Below are positions 52,990 through 63,725 of a stretch of 64,000 nt of DNA, piece after piece. Origin of the DNA: Escallonia rubra (taxonomy: Eukaryota > Streptophyta > Magnoliopsida > Escalloniales > Escalloniaceae). The DNA lies in NCBI GenBank assembly GCA_033065855.1, contig JAVXUO010000911.1, positions 620,001-684,000 on the forward strand, read 5' to 3'. Positions within the stretch are counted from its first letter, which is position 1, and each line of letters starts with the position of its first letter. The position numbers were made by a program, and so were the translations under genes. Under the pieces are notes generated by a model. That model was not told where the DNA came from and searched no databases. It saw only the letters and a program-made list of their open reading frames with translations.

Positions 52990-55935
52990 TTAAGAAAGAA
53001 TCTTTCTAGATAATAAATCTGCAATGGAGTTATCAACTCCTTTAATATGCTGCCATTCTATTTTGTCTATCCTATAATTGCTTAAGGTAGTCATAAACTT
53101 TAACCATCTATTGGTATATCTAGAGTCTTTATTTTTATTGTATCTTACTATGGCTTCACAGTCTGTCCTAATGCAAAATTCATATTTTGAAATTAGGAGT
53201 GCCTTGAATTGTTCTAGGGCATAAACTATAGCTAGTAATTCAAAGTCTAAACTAGTTAAGTATTGGTTACTTTCTTTGTATTTGCCGCTAGAGTATCTGC
53301 ATATTCTTTCTTCTTTCTTATTACTATACTTATTTGGTTTGCAGTATAAGACTGCTCCCCAACCGTCTTTGCATCCATCTGTCTGAACTATAAGATAATC
53401 AGTGTCTAGGGGTAAATATAAGTCTGGTAATTTTTTAACTTTTTCTTTTATAGTTTTAACTAACCTAATGTCTTCTGAGTTAAAATGCCTTTGTCCATTT
53501 TTTCTAGTCTTATTGTATAAAGGACCTATTAATTTACTAAGGTCTTTGAAATACATTCTAGCTTGATTTATTAATCCTAAAAACGCCTGGATTTGTTTTA
53601 AACCTTCTAATTTGTCTGGAAAATCTAAAATCTTCTTAGCTATATGTTCTTGTAGTTTTATTTTGCCATTACCTATTTCCATTCCTAAAAACTTAATATT
53701 GGTTTTAAATAAGTCTACTTTCTTTTTACTAAGGATTAAACCATGTTTGTTAAAAAGTTTAAAAACTAACTCTAAATGAGAAAGATGTTCAGTCTCATTC
53801 TTACTACAGACTAATATGTCATCTATGTATACTAAGATAAAATTATTATACGGCCTAAAAATATCATCCATCTTACGTTGGAAGATACTAGGGGCTGTCT
53901 TAAGACCAAAAGGCATGACTAACCATTCATATAAGCCTTCTGGCGTAGTAAATGCTGTCCATTTAACGTCTTCTGGCCACATCTTGATTTGATAAAATCC
54001 AGATTTGCAGTCAAATTTGCTAAATATTTTCTTGTCTTGTATTTTGCTTAAAAGGAATGTCTTATTAGGTATATTATAACTATCATCTTTTATATTGTCA
54101 TTAAGCCTTTTATAATTTATTACCATTCTACTTTTTCCTCTAAGTATCTCTGCATGGTTTCTAACTATAAAAGCTGCCGATCTATGGGGACTATTGCTTG
54201 GTCTAATTACTTTTAAATCTGATAGATCTCTTATGTGCATTTTAAATTCATCAGTGTCTAAACTACTTGCTTCTATATTAGCTGTCTTGACAATATAGTC
54301 AGGGTTTATAAGGTCAAGTTTACAATATATCTGATTTAAATCCCATCTTCTGATAGGATCTTCTCCAATAAAGGGGAGTCTATCTATAGCTCTAAGAATA
54401 TCATGTTTATTATTAAAGTAATTTATTAGATTATAACTTATTTTATCTAGACTATAAATGTCTAAATCTATGTTATCATCTATGCTGTTTTCATTTTCTG
54501 TTATGTCTTCTATTTTTACCAAATATTCATTTCCTATGTCTATATTGGTTAAACAGCAATTTGTCTTACCATTACTACAGTCTTCACATATTTTATTTTT
54601 TCCTTTAATATTAGCATATTCCCCACCACGCTTCTGAGCGTACTCTGATGGAGTGTCTATATTAATAGGTGTATGTGTAACATTCTGTGCTATCTGAATA
54701 AAATCTTTAGTAATAGTTAAAGTATTGTTTTTATTTATTAGAAAATTAATTCCTAAAATGATTTTGCCTTCAGAATGTGGGACAGGTGTACAAAAGGCTT
54801 GTTTTAGAAAATAGGGTTTGCTTTGTGTATTACATGGTGTGAGAAAGGTAATCGCTACATTTGTAATATATTCAGAATATTTTATGGGATTTCCTGAAAA
54901 TCCTACACCAATTAAGGGTTCTTCAAATGTCTTAATATGTGATTTGTTAACTAAGCTTGGATCTATAACAGTTATAGTGCAACCTGTGTCTATTATTGCA
55001 TTTGTTTCTGTTAATATATTATAATGTCTTATCTGTACTCTAGTAGTTATAAGATTATTAAATCTTGCCTTAGTGCAGAATTTTTCTATCTTAAAGTCGT
55101 TTTGTATTTGTTGAAGTAAATGCTTATTATTTCCTATGATTAATTCATCTTCATTTCTTTGCTTTAAGGTTTCTTCTATCTGAATCACCTTTTGTTCTAA
55201 GAATTCTAATCTTCTATTGACATTTTTATCATAATATGTGTCTGTATATGTTTTTTGTTCTATTGGTTTTGTAATTTCTATGTTATATTTTTGTTTTATG
55301 CATTTTACACATGCTTCTATATGACATATATTACATTTGCATCTAACTCTAATTGCAGGAAACCAATTACATATATAGCAAGGTGTTGTGTCTATACCTT
55401 TACCTATTTGCCATTGATGTATACAGTCTTCTTCTAATGCTAGTTTGTCAGCTAAAGGTTTAAACATAAAATTGTATATTTCTGTATTCTTTAGAGAGTT
55501 TATAAATGTATCTAGTTGGTCTGTTGTTTCTATTGGAAAGTTTTCTTCCTCTTCATCACTACTTATAGAGAGATTGTCTTCCATGTATTCTTCTATTGAT
55601 TTAATACTGTATATACTTTCAGTATCACTAAGTGTTTCATCTACTTCTAATAGGTCTTCATTTGTATTGTTAATCTTTCTAGATAATAAATCTGCAATGG
55701 AGTTATCAACTCCTTTAATATGCTGCCATTCTATTTTGTCTATCCTATAATTGCTTAAGGTAGTCATAAATTTTAACCATCTATTAGTATATCTAGAGTC
55801 TTTATTTTTATTGTATCTTACTATGGCTTCAAAGTCTGTCCTAATGCAAAATTCATATTTTGAAATTAGGAGTGTTTGGCCGGAAAGAACAAATCCCAAT
55901 GGGAGGGGGGTTTGGCCGGAAAGAACAAATCCCAA
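52990..55935 (-). pseudogene. Chimeric RNase H tail-protease-RT-RNase H frame, copy B
   Basis: Open for 981 codons, but the first 20 codons are leader sequence of copy C and there is no ATG before residue 57 (55767). Residues 23-88 repeat the C-terminal RNase H segment (LISKYEFCIRTDFEAI to LLSRKI), joined in frame to residue 557 of the normal polyprotein (NNTNEDLLEV). Downstream are the second Cys array, protease DTGCT, RT YIDDIL and a full RNase H. MP, capsid and the CCHC knuckle are missing. Confidence 0.8.
55672..55868 (-). repeat. Duplicated RNase H tail at the B/C junction
   Basis: 197-bp direct duplicate of the 3' end of the pol gene (compare 53005-53200), carrying a Cys-to-Phe change beside the RNase H Asp (RTDFEAI). 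It joins leader sequence at GGAGT|GTTTGG. Confidence 0.85.
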
Positions 55936-57079
55936 GATTTTCTGATTTTGTCTACTTCGTTAAACCAGTCGTCAATCCTTGCGGACCTGCCAAGGGCATA
56001 CCGACGTCTGGTATCCGTAGATTAATCATTCAAAAGGGATAGAGTCCCCGGTTGGACCGTGATCCATTAAGGACGAAGCATAATATAGATAAAAACACAG
56101 CGGAATACTGAAAAGATTCGAAAAAGATAGGGCAAAAACTTAGAGAGAGAGAGTCTATGTAGAAGATTTCATTTTTCAAAACTTCAGGATGCTGGATAGG
56201 TTTTGACAAGACTTCAATCTCAGGATGCTAGGTTGAACTACCAAGGTTCTCTTTTAAGGTTATAAACTCAGGGCATGCGTTAGTCTGCGGGCTTTCAACG
56301 CCATCACTAGGCAATAACCCTGTACGACTCGCTCCCACTATTGTTTTGAACCCATAAAGAAGACTCTGGTAATTCGTTTTTAAAGCATAATCGATTTAGA
56401 TCAGGGAAAACCTGGGGTAAGCATAATCATTTATCAAAAAAAAAATTTTTAAAAGAGTCTCTCTTTCCCAAGTAAATGCCATATGATTTTGAATCAAAAC
56501 ATTATTAAGATGTTTTTAGTCATATCAGACTTAGAAATGTTCCTGTTCGATTCATAGAATGTGTTTCGCCATTGAGCGTTTTCACCCCGAAATGATAAAC
56601 AAGTTTAAAGAGTAATACTTACTTGGAATAAAGCTTGCTGAGTAGCTTGCCCTTGAATCGAAAGGTTTAGTGGGAAAGGCTGTTGAGTCTAAAGAAGAGA
56701 GGGTTGTAGCAAGCGTAGCTTGAGAGCTTTTGCATATATGTTCCCACCTTTTTTACAAGTGAATCTGCCTTCTACTTATAGACAGGGGAAAAATTAAAAA
56801 TATTCTAAGACATTGCATCTGTACAAGAGGACGAAAAACTTTAAGTTACTACATTACAAACTACTTTTAGCTAAAGTCTTAAAGTAGTGTCTTAAAGTCT
56901 AAAGTTAAACAGTAGGCTAGGATTCCTTGTCTGATAGCCTTTCTTAGCTGTCCTTTGTCTTCTTCTTATTGCCGACGTGCTTGCTGTCAGTTGTGAGTGC
57001 GCCTTTACTAAAAGAAGAGATGCTTGCTGTCTGATGTCAGTGTTTCTGAAAAAGATTCTTCTTTGCTGTCAGTTTTTCT
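55899..57079 (-). promoter_or_regulatory. Viral intergenic region and leader, copy C
   Basis: Same layout as copy A: TATA 56772-56780, splice donor G at 56622. At the left end a partial duplication places GTTTGGCCGGAAAGAACAAA twice (from 55873 and 55909). Its promoter would read into copy B's chimeric frame. Confidence 0.7.
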
Positions 57080-58357
57080 TTATTTTTTGAGAGGTCTATC
57101 TTCGTCTTGGTCTTCAGTCTTGTCAGAAGAATCACTTGATGTAGCAGCAAAACTGGGGCTCTGTCTTTGAGCATCCTGGAATAGTGAATCTTCAGAGTTG
57201 CTAGTTTCAGCCTTGCACGCTATTGTCTTGTTGACTAATTCTGATAGAACTTTGGCTACTTGAGTTTGTATAGCCAGAGCTTGCCTTTTTGCCTTCTTGC
57301 TTTTAAGTTTTCTTAATTCCATTTTTCCCAAATGGACAGGGGTCTCAGGATTTGATGAGTCTTTACCAGTCACCTGTTGAACTGGACTAGGAATATGTTC
57401 TCCTCTATTCAAAGGATTTTCAGTGTTTTTGAGTAAAACACCAACTATATCAGGACTTGATGAGTCTTTACCAGTAGCCTGTGATACTGGACTAGGTGCT
57501 TTTTCTCCCGAGCACATGGGTTTTTCAGTAATTTTAAGTAAATTACCAACTGTAACAGGACTTGATTTGTCTTTACCAGAAGCCTGTGAATCTGGACTAG
57601 GTGTTCCTTTAATACCCGAAACACTGGGTTTTGATTGTTTGGAAGTAAGAAGGGTAATATATTTTTGCTTCCAATCATTTGCTTCTAATTCAGCCACCTG
57701 CAACTGAGTTTTAAGCGTGTTAATTTGCAAATTAAAATGTGATTTTTCTAAAGATAAATAATCATGTCTTGATTTTAAATTATTGTGGTTTCTAATTAAG
57801 GTATTACAGTTCGTACAATCTGCTATAGTGTCTGAAATAGAAGTGTCTTGACATTCTGGGCTAATATAATAATTTGGGCCATAATGGGTCTGCATTAAGG
57901 TGGTGGCTTCTTGAAATGTTATAGTGCCTTTGTACCATGGCAATTTTTCATTTCCGACGCCTCCTACCATCGCTTCTGGGTAATTTTTATAAATTCCCGG
58001 AATATTGCCTTTGAATACACAATAAAAGTTGTATTTTTTAGTGTCTCTTATCTTATGAAAATAATTTGCAACAGCATTGACTGTGTTGACAAACCATCCA
58101 TTGTATTTCTTAACATAGGATTGCCATAAATTATCTAATAGAGTTCTTTGATCGACTGGAAAAGGACCAATTTTATGATCCTTGACTTGGAATCTTGAAC
58201 CAGCATGTAAAACTTCTAAATTATTACCATTGTAGTTTATTCTATTTCTACCCAGGTTGTCTACATAACTTAAGAACTGTGTGGGAAAAATAGGATGTGC
58301 CTGGTTTGTCTGGTTTTGTCTCGTCTGAGCAGAAGATGCTGAAGCTGAAGAAGCCAT
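57080..58357 (-). CDS. Viroplasmin/translational transactivator (TAV-like), copy C
   Basis: 425 aa from ATG 58357. Same domain order as copy A: viroplasmin domain about residues 110-160, coiled coil, three PSP/GKD/LLK repeats, KSKKAKRQ basic patch, acidic tail ending DQDEDRPLKK. Only a handful of substitutions against copy A (for example Asp to Tyr near residue 85). The acceptor tract TTTTATTTTCAG directly precedes the ATG. Confidence 0.85.
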   Translation of the reverse strand: MASSASASSAQTRQNQTNQAHPIFPTQFLSYVDNLGRNRINYNGNNLEVLHAGSRFQVKDHKIGPFPVDQRTLLDNLWQSYVKKYNGWFVNTVNAVANYFHKIRDTKKYNFYCVFKGNIPGIYKNYPEAMVGGVGNEKLPWYKGTITFQEATTLMQTHYGPNYYISPECQDTSISDTIADCTNCNTLIRNHNNLKSRHDYLSLEKSHFNLQINTLKTQLQVAELEANDWKQKYITLLTSKQSKPSVSGIKGTPSPDSQASGKDKSSPVTVGNLLKITEKPMCSGEKAPSPVSQATGKDSSSPDIVGVLLKNTENPLNRGEHIPSPVQQVTGKDSSNPETPVHLGKMELRKLKSKKAKRQALAIQTQVAKVLSELVNKTIACKAETSNSEDSLFQDAQRQSPSFAATSSDSSDKTEDQDEDRPLKK

Positions 58358-58414
58358 CTGAAAATAAAACAAGAAAGTTGTCTGTCTCTAAGGAAATTTG
58401 TCTGATTAGTTAAT

Positions 58415-61400
58415 TTAAGAAAGAATCTTTCTAGATAATAAATCTGCAATGGAGTTATCAACTCCTTTAATATGCTGCCATTCTATTTTGTCTATCCTAT
58501 AATTGCTTAAGGTAGTCATAAACTTTAACCATCTATTGGTATATCTAGAGTCTTTATTTTTATTGTATCTTACTATGGCTTCACAGTCTGTCCTAATGCA
58601 AAATTCATATTTTGAAATTAGGAGTGCCTTGAATTGTTCTAGGGCATAAACTATAGCTAGTAATTCAAAGTCTAAACTAGTTAAGTACTGGTTACTTTCT
58701 TTGTATTTGCCGCTAGAGTACCTGCATATTCTTTCTTCTTTCTTATTGCTATATTTATTTGGTTTGCAGTATAAGACTGCTCCCCAACCGTCTTTGCATC
58801 CATCTGTCTGAACTATTAGATAATCAGTGTCTAGGGGTAAATATAAGTCAGGTAAATTTTTAACTTTTTCTTTTATAGTTTTAACTAACCTAATGTCTTC
58901 TGAGTTAAAATGCCTTTGTCCATTTTTTCTAGTCTTATTGTATAAAGGACCTATTAATTTACTAAGGTCTTTGAAATACATTCTAGCTTGATTTATTAAT
59001 CCTAAAAACGCCTGGATTTGTTTTAAACCTTCTAATTTGTCTGGAAAATCTAAAATCTTCTTAGCTATATGTTCTTGTAGTTTTATTTTGCCATTACCTA
59101 TTTCCATTCCTAAAAACTTAATATTAGTTTTAAATAATTCTACTTTCTTTTTACTAAGGATTAAACCATGTTTGTCAAAAAGTTTAAAAACTAAGTCTAA
59201 ATGAGAAAGATGTTCAGTCTCATTCTTACTACAGACTAATATGTCATCTATGTATACTAAGATAAAATTATTATACGGCCTAAAAATATCATCCATCTTA
59301 CGTTGGAAGATACTAGGGGCTGTCTTAAGACCAAAAGGCATGACTAACCATTCATATAAGCCTTCTGGAGTAGTAAATGCTGTCCATTTAACGTCTTCTG
59401 GCCACATCTTGATTTGATAAAATCCAGATTTGCAGTCAAATTTGCTAAATATTTTCTTGTCTTGTATTTTGCTAAAAAGAAATGTTTTTTTAGGTATATT
59501 ATAACTATCATCTTTTATATTGTCATTAAGCCTTTTATAATTTATTACCATTCTACTTTTTCCTCTAAGTATCTCTGCATGGTTTCTAACTATAAAAGCT
59601 GCCGATCTATGGGGACTATTGCTTGGTCTAATTACTTTTAAATCTGATAGATCTCTTATGTGCATTTTAAATTCATCAGTGTCTAAACTACTTGCTTCTA
59701 TATTAGCTGTCTTGACAATATAGTCAGGGTTTATAAGGTCAAGTTTACAATATATCTGATTTAAATCCCATCTTCTGATAGGATCTTCTCCAATAAAGGG
59801 GAGTCTATCTATAGCTCTAAGAATATCATGTTTATTATTAAAGTAATATATTAGATTATAAATTATTTTATCTAAACCGTAAATGTCTAAATCTATGTTA
59901 TCATCTATGCTGTTTTCATTTTCTGTTATGTCTTCTATTTTTACCAAATATTCATTTCCTATGTCTATATTGGTTAAACAGCAATTTGTCTTACCATTAC
60001 TACAGTCTTCACATATTTTATTTTTTCCTTTAATATTAGCATATTCCCCACCACGCTTCTGAGCGTACTCTGATGGAGTGTCTATATTAATAGGTGTATG
60101 TGTAACATTCTGTGCTATCTGAATAAAATCTTTAGTAATAGTTAAAGTATTGTTTTTATTTATTAGAAAATTAATTCCTAAAATGATTTTGCCTTCAGAA
60201 TGTGGGACAGGTGTACAAAAGGCTTGTTTTAGAAAATAGGGTTTGCTTTGTGTATTACATGGTGTGAGAAAGGTAATCGCTACATTCGTAATATATTCAG
60301 AATATTTTATGGGATTTCCTGAAAATCCTACACCAATTAAGGGTTCTTCAAATGTCTTAATATGTGATTTGTTAACTAAGCTTGGATCTATAACAGTTAT
60401 AGTGCAACCTGTGTCTATTATTGCATTTGTTTCTGTTAATTTGTTATAATGTCTTATCTGTACTCTAGTAGTTATAAGATTGTTAAATCTTGCCTTAGTG
60501 CAGAATTTTTCTATTTTAAAGTCTTTTTGTACTTGTTGAATTAATTGCTTATTATTTCCTATGATTAATTCATCTTCATTTCTTTGCTTTAAGGTTTCTT
60601 CTATCTGAATCACCTTTTGTTCTAAGAATTCTAATCTTCTATTAACATTTTTATCATAATATGTGTCTGTATATGTTTTTTGTTCTATTGGTTTTGTAAT
60701 TTCTATGTTATATTTTTGTTTTATGCATTTTACACATGCTTCTATATGACATATATTACATTTGCATCTAACTCTAATTGCAGGAAACCAATTACATATA
60801 TAGCAAGGTGTTGTGTCTATACCTTTACCTATTTGCCATTGATGTATACAGTCTTCTTCTAATGCTAGTTTGTCAGCTAAAGGTTTAAACATAAAATTGT
60901 ATATTTCTGTATTCTTTAGAGAGTTTATAAATGTATCTAGTTGGTCTGTTGTTTCTATTGGAAAGTTTTCTTCCTCTTCATCACTACTTATAGAGAGATT
61001 GTCTTCCATGTATTCTTCTATTGATTTAATACTGTATATACTTTCAGTATCACTAAGTGTTTCATCTACTTCTAATAGGTCTTCATTTGTATTGTTAACT
61101 ATCATTGCTTTAAAATTATTATTGTTATGTCTTCTAGGGCAATTAGAACTTAAATGGTCTGGTTCTCCACAGGAGTAACAAGTAATTTTATTTTTGTATA
61201 TTCTCCTAGTGTCATATTTCCTAACATGTTTAGGGTTTAAGAAAGGTTTTCTTGCTTTGCTTTTCCTTAAATAATAATTCTTTCTAGGTTGCCTATACTT
61301 TCTATGGGGCTTTTTATTATATTTTGGTCTAGATTCCTCTTGACCATAATGTTGTGGAGTGTATATTTCTTTACAAAAACTAGTTTCATTCTTTAATTGT

Positions 61401-62764
61401 CTAGCTATTTGTATATTAGTGCATTTAGATACTAATATTTCTATAACATATTCGAAAACTGTGCCTAAAGAAGGTGTATATGTAGCGTTAAGCTTTTTAA
61501 TTGTCTCATATATTTCTCTTCCTAAAGCGCCTGGTAATTTATTTAGAAATTTATCTATAACAGTTGGTTTATAAATATTACCACTTTGTGAAGCAAAGTA
61601 ATAGTATTCTTGCATAAAAGGTTTTATGTTATGCCAGCTATATAAATGTACTTGTTCTAATTTTCTAGCTGCTTCTGTTTGTATTAAGGTATCTCCTGTA
61701 TTAGGATTTCTACCTGTTAAAATTAATTGTATAGTGTTAACAAAATTATAAGGATTAGGTCCTAAGTCTGCCATTTGTTTTAAATCATCTGGATAAGTTT
61801 TTTGCCATTCTTCGAAATTAGCTTTAGCTATTGGTCCTAAAAACTGTATCATATACCTTATCATTTCTTCGCCTGTTTCTAAATTGTCAGATTGTTTAGT
61901 TATAAAGTTTGCTACAACTGCATCTTTCCATACTTGTATATAATTGTTTCTTTGTTGAGGATCTACTGCTGTTATATTTAAAATAAACGGATCTGATGCC
62001 TTTTGTATTTTAAAGTTTTGTTCTAATGGATGCCTTTTACCTCTAGGTTTATAATTAGGTCTATCTGATCTATTGTGTTCTATGTCTACACTTCTTCTTG
62101 GTATATTGCCATAAGGATAACTTGGTCTTTCATCGCGTTGAGTGGTATAAAATTTACTTCCATAATTATTTCTATTATTAGTAACGCCTGAAGTTTCTCC
62201 TTCTTCCATCAGGAAATAGGGTACTTCATTCATTAGATTATACTTAACATTGTTTGTTGTGATTTGAGTATCTATGGAACTTGTTTCTAATTGTTCTAGA
62301 TCTACTTGTATCTGTTCTAATTTTTTAGATTCTAGGTCTTCTTCTATAGAATCTATTATAGTTTCCATTTCTGTTTCTAGCAATATGTTTTGTTCATATA
62401 GAGTCTTATGTTCCATTCTAATCTGTTCTATTTCTAGTATAGCAGTGTTTATTTTATAATCTAATTCTGTCTTGTAATTTTTTACAGGCTCAGTTCTGTC
62501 TATGCTCGGAGTTATATGCGAAGGATTAAGGCTGCTTATATTTAGATCTTTTAAGCTGTCTGGAATAGTAAAATCTAAATTGGGTTCTATAATGTATTCT
62601 GGTTGATTAAATATATCTAAATTGTCTTCATTTTCAGTAATATTTAGGAATTTTTGTAATTGTTCTATACTTAAGCCTTGTCCTATAAATGTAGATCCTA
62701 TGGATTGATTTAGAATTTTTATGTCTAAGTCTTTTAAGATATCAAAGTCTTGGTAATTATACAT
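58415..62764 (-). CDS. CP-protease-RT-RNase H polyprotein, copy C, intact
   Basis: 1,449 aa from ATG 62764. Coiled-coil/acidic N-terminus (about 100-165); capsid core about 250-460 (VWKDAVVANF, GEEMIRYMIQFLGPIAKANF, LYSWHNIKPFMQEYY); basic stretch 478-528; CCHC knuckle CYSCGEPDHLSSNC at 529-542; acidic segment; second Cys array with exact spacing C-X2-C-X11-C-X2-C-X4-C-X2-C at 654-680; aspartic protease DTG at 784-786; RT motifs about 1050-1200 with YIDD at 1171-1174; RNase H acidic residues near 1320, 1367, 1393 and 1436. The start overlaps the MP stop by 8 nt. Fusion of capsid to pol with a separate MP is unlike both Caulimovirus and Badnavirus. Confidence 0.92.
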   Translation of the reverse strand: MYNYQDFDILKDLDIKILNQSIGSTFIGQGLSIEQLQKFLNITENEDNLDIFNQPEYIIEPNLDFTIPDSLKDLNISSLNPSHITPSIDRTEPVKNYKTELDYKINTAILEIEQIRMEHKTLYEQNILLETEMETIIDSIEEDLESKKLEQIQVDLEQLETSSIDTQITTNNVKYNLMNEVPYFLMEEGETSGVTNNRNNYGSKFYTTQRDERPSYPYGNIPRRSVDIEHNRSDRPNYKPRGKRHPLEQNFKIQKASDPFILNITAVDPQQRNNYIQVWKDAVVANFITKQSDNLETGEEMIRYMIQFLGPIAKANFEEWQKTYPDDLKQMADLGPNPYNFVNTIQLILTGRNPNTGDTLIQTEAARKLEQVHLYSWHNIKPFMQEYYYFASQSGNIYKPTVIDKFLNKLPGALGREIYETIKKLNATYTPSLGTVFEYVIEILVSKCTNIQIARQLKNETSFCKEIYTPQHYGQEESRPKYNKKPHRKYRQPRKNYYLRKSKARKPFLNPKHVRKYDTRRIYKNKITCYSCGEPDHLSSNCPRRHNNNNFKAMIVNNTNEDLLEVDETLSDTESIYSIKSIEEYMEDNLSISSDEEEENFPIETTDQLDTFINSLKNTEIYNFMFKPLADKLALEEDCIHQWQIGKGIDTTPCYICNWFPAIRVRCKCNICHIEACVKCIKQKYNIEITKPIEQKTYTDTYYDKNVNRRLEFLEQKVIQIEETLKQRNEDELIIGNNKQLIQQVQKDFKIEKFCTKARFNNLITTRVQIRHYNKLTETNAIIDTGCTITVIDPSLVNKSHIKTFEEPLIGVGFSGNPIKYSEYITNVAITFLTPCNTQSKPYFLKQAFCTPVPHSEGKIILGINFLINKNNTLTITKDFIQIAQNVTHTPINIDTPSEYAQKRGGEYANIKGKNKICEDCSNGKTNCCLTNIDIGNEYLVKIEDITENENSIDDNIDLDIYGLDKIIYNLIYYFNNKHDILRAIDRLPFIGEDPIRRWDLNQIYCKLDLINPDYIVKTANIEASSLDTDEFKMHIRDLSDLKVIRPSNSPHRSAAFIVRNHAEILRGKSRMVINYKRLNDNIKDDSYNIPKKTFLFSKIQDKKIFSKFDCKSGFYQIKMWPEDVKWTAFTTPEGLYEWLVMPFGLKTAPSIFQRKMDDIFRPYNNFILVYIDDILVCSKNETEHLSHLDLVFKLFDKHGLILSKKKVELFKTNIKFLGMEIGNGKIKLQEHIAKKILDFPDKLEGLKQIQAFLGLINQARMYFKDLSKLIGPLYNKTRKNGQRHFNSEDIRLVKTIKEKVKNLPDLYLPLDTDYLIVQTDGCKDGWGAVLYCKPNKYSNKKEERICRYSSGKYKESNQYLTSLDFELLAIVYALEQFKALLISKYEFCIRTDCEAIVRYNKNKDSRYTNRWLKFMTTLSNYRIDKIEWQHIKGVDNSIADLLSRKILS

Positions 62765-63725
62765 TCTCTTCTTCTTCTGTGATATCTTGATCTTCTACCT
62801 GATTATTGGCCTCTACGAAATTGGTAAATCTAACAGATCTTCTTCCTGATGCATCTATGTACCACATGTTATCTGTTGGTACTATGCTATTATTAGAACT
62901 AGTAGTTAAAATCTTATCTACTATCCATTCTTGTCCTGCATTTTCTAAGGAATCTACCTTGTAAGGCGGTAAAAGTCTAATACCTCGATTTATAATAAAT
63001 TTTGCAGTGTCATCTATGGTTAACTTGTATCCTACTTGACTACTTTGTGTTAATTTTCCTATAAAGGTGGTGCATACTAAAAGGTTTTTGCCTTGTTGAA
63101 AATCTTTATATCCTTTTGTCATTATTTTTACTTTTATGTTTTTGGCAAAATCTTTTGTATTAATACAAAAATCTGGTGCACAGTAAAAGATGCCGCCATT
63201 GTTGTTCATGTCAACTTCTATAGCTCCTATGATAGCTTGTTCACTAGAGAATCTATCATCTACTATAGCTAGGAATACTTTAGCTCCTGTATCTCTTCTA
63301 GTTAGGCCTTTTACTCCTATTACTATTAATCCTATATGTGTTAAGTTAAAATTCCCTCTGGTTAATTCTATTTCAGAGTCTGGGTGTATTAAATTGATAC
63401 TGGCTATTTCTTCGCCTACACATCTATTTTGTGTTTCCCTATAATGCATAAATAGTCTTGTTTGATTAAAATGAGAATTATGTTGATATAGGATTTGTGG
63501 AGATATTAAATCTAGTCTGTTTTGTCTAAATTGTTGTATTTGACTATCAATATCTATTATTTGTTCTAAAGAGATTATTGGAATAGCAGGTGTTCTAAAT
63601 AATCTAAGAACTCTATTTTGTAATGTGTTTTCATTACGTCTTCTAGTTTCTGTAGCTAAAACTTCTGTTCTAGTTCTATCTTCTATATTTCCTCTTCCTA
63701 CAATACGACTATTGTGGCTTGTCAT
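62757..63725 (-). CDS. Cell-to-cell movement protein, copy C
   Basis: 322 aa from ATG 63725, intact and almost identical to copy A; differences include the segment after NRGIRL (LPPYKV against VHHYKV) and one acidic residue near the C-terminus. 30K-superfamily core as in copy A. It overlaps the 114-aa ORF by 17 nt and the polyprotein by 8 nt. Confidence 0.8.
   Translation of the reverse strand: MTSHNSRIVGRGNIEDRTRTEVLATETRRRNENTLQNRVLRLFRTPAIPIISLEQIIDIDSQIQQFRQNRLDLISPQILYQHNSHFNQTRLFMHYRETQNRCVGEEIASINLIHPDSEIELTRGNFNLTHIGLIVIGVKGLTRRDTGAKVFLAIVDDRFSSEQAIIGAIEVDMNNNGGIFYCAPDFCINTKDFAKNIKVKIMTKGYKDFQQGKNLLVCTTFIGKLTQSSQVGYKLTIDDTAKFIINRGIRLLPPYKVDSLENAGQEWIVDKILTTSSNNSIVPTDNMWYIDASGRRSVRFTNFVEANNQVEDQDITEEEENV

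Larger units (their letters stand above)
50475..55898 (-). mobile_element. Endogenous caulimovirid, copy B (internally deleted)
   Basis: Viral unit lacking the small ORFs, MP and all of the capsid region. It keeps leader and promoter, a disrupted transactivator ORF and a long protease-RT-RNase H frame fused behind a duplicated RNase H tail. It is flanked by the same leader end (ATGGGAGGGGGGTTTGG) at both sides. Confidence 0.9.

Noticed and set aside
55935..55935. Start of the copy B chimeric frame as a true initiation codon
   Set aside because: The first codon is TTG in leader sequence; the first ATG is only at 55767, inside the duplicated RNase H tail.
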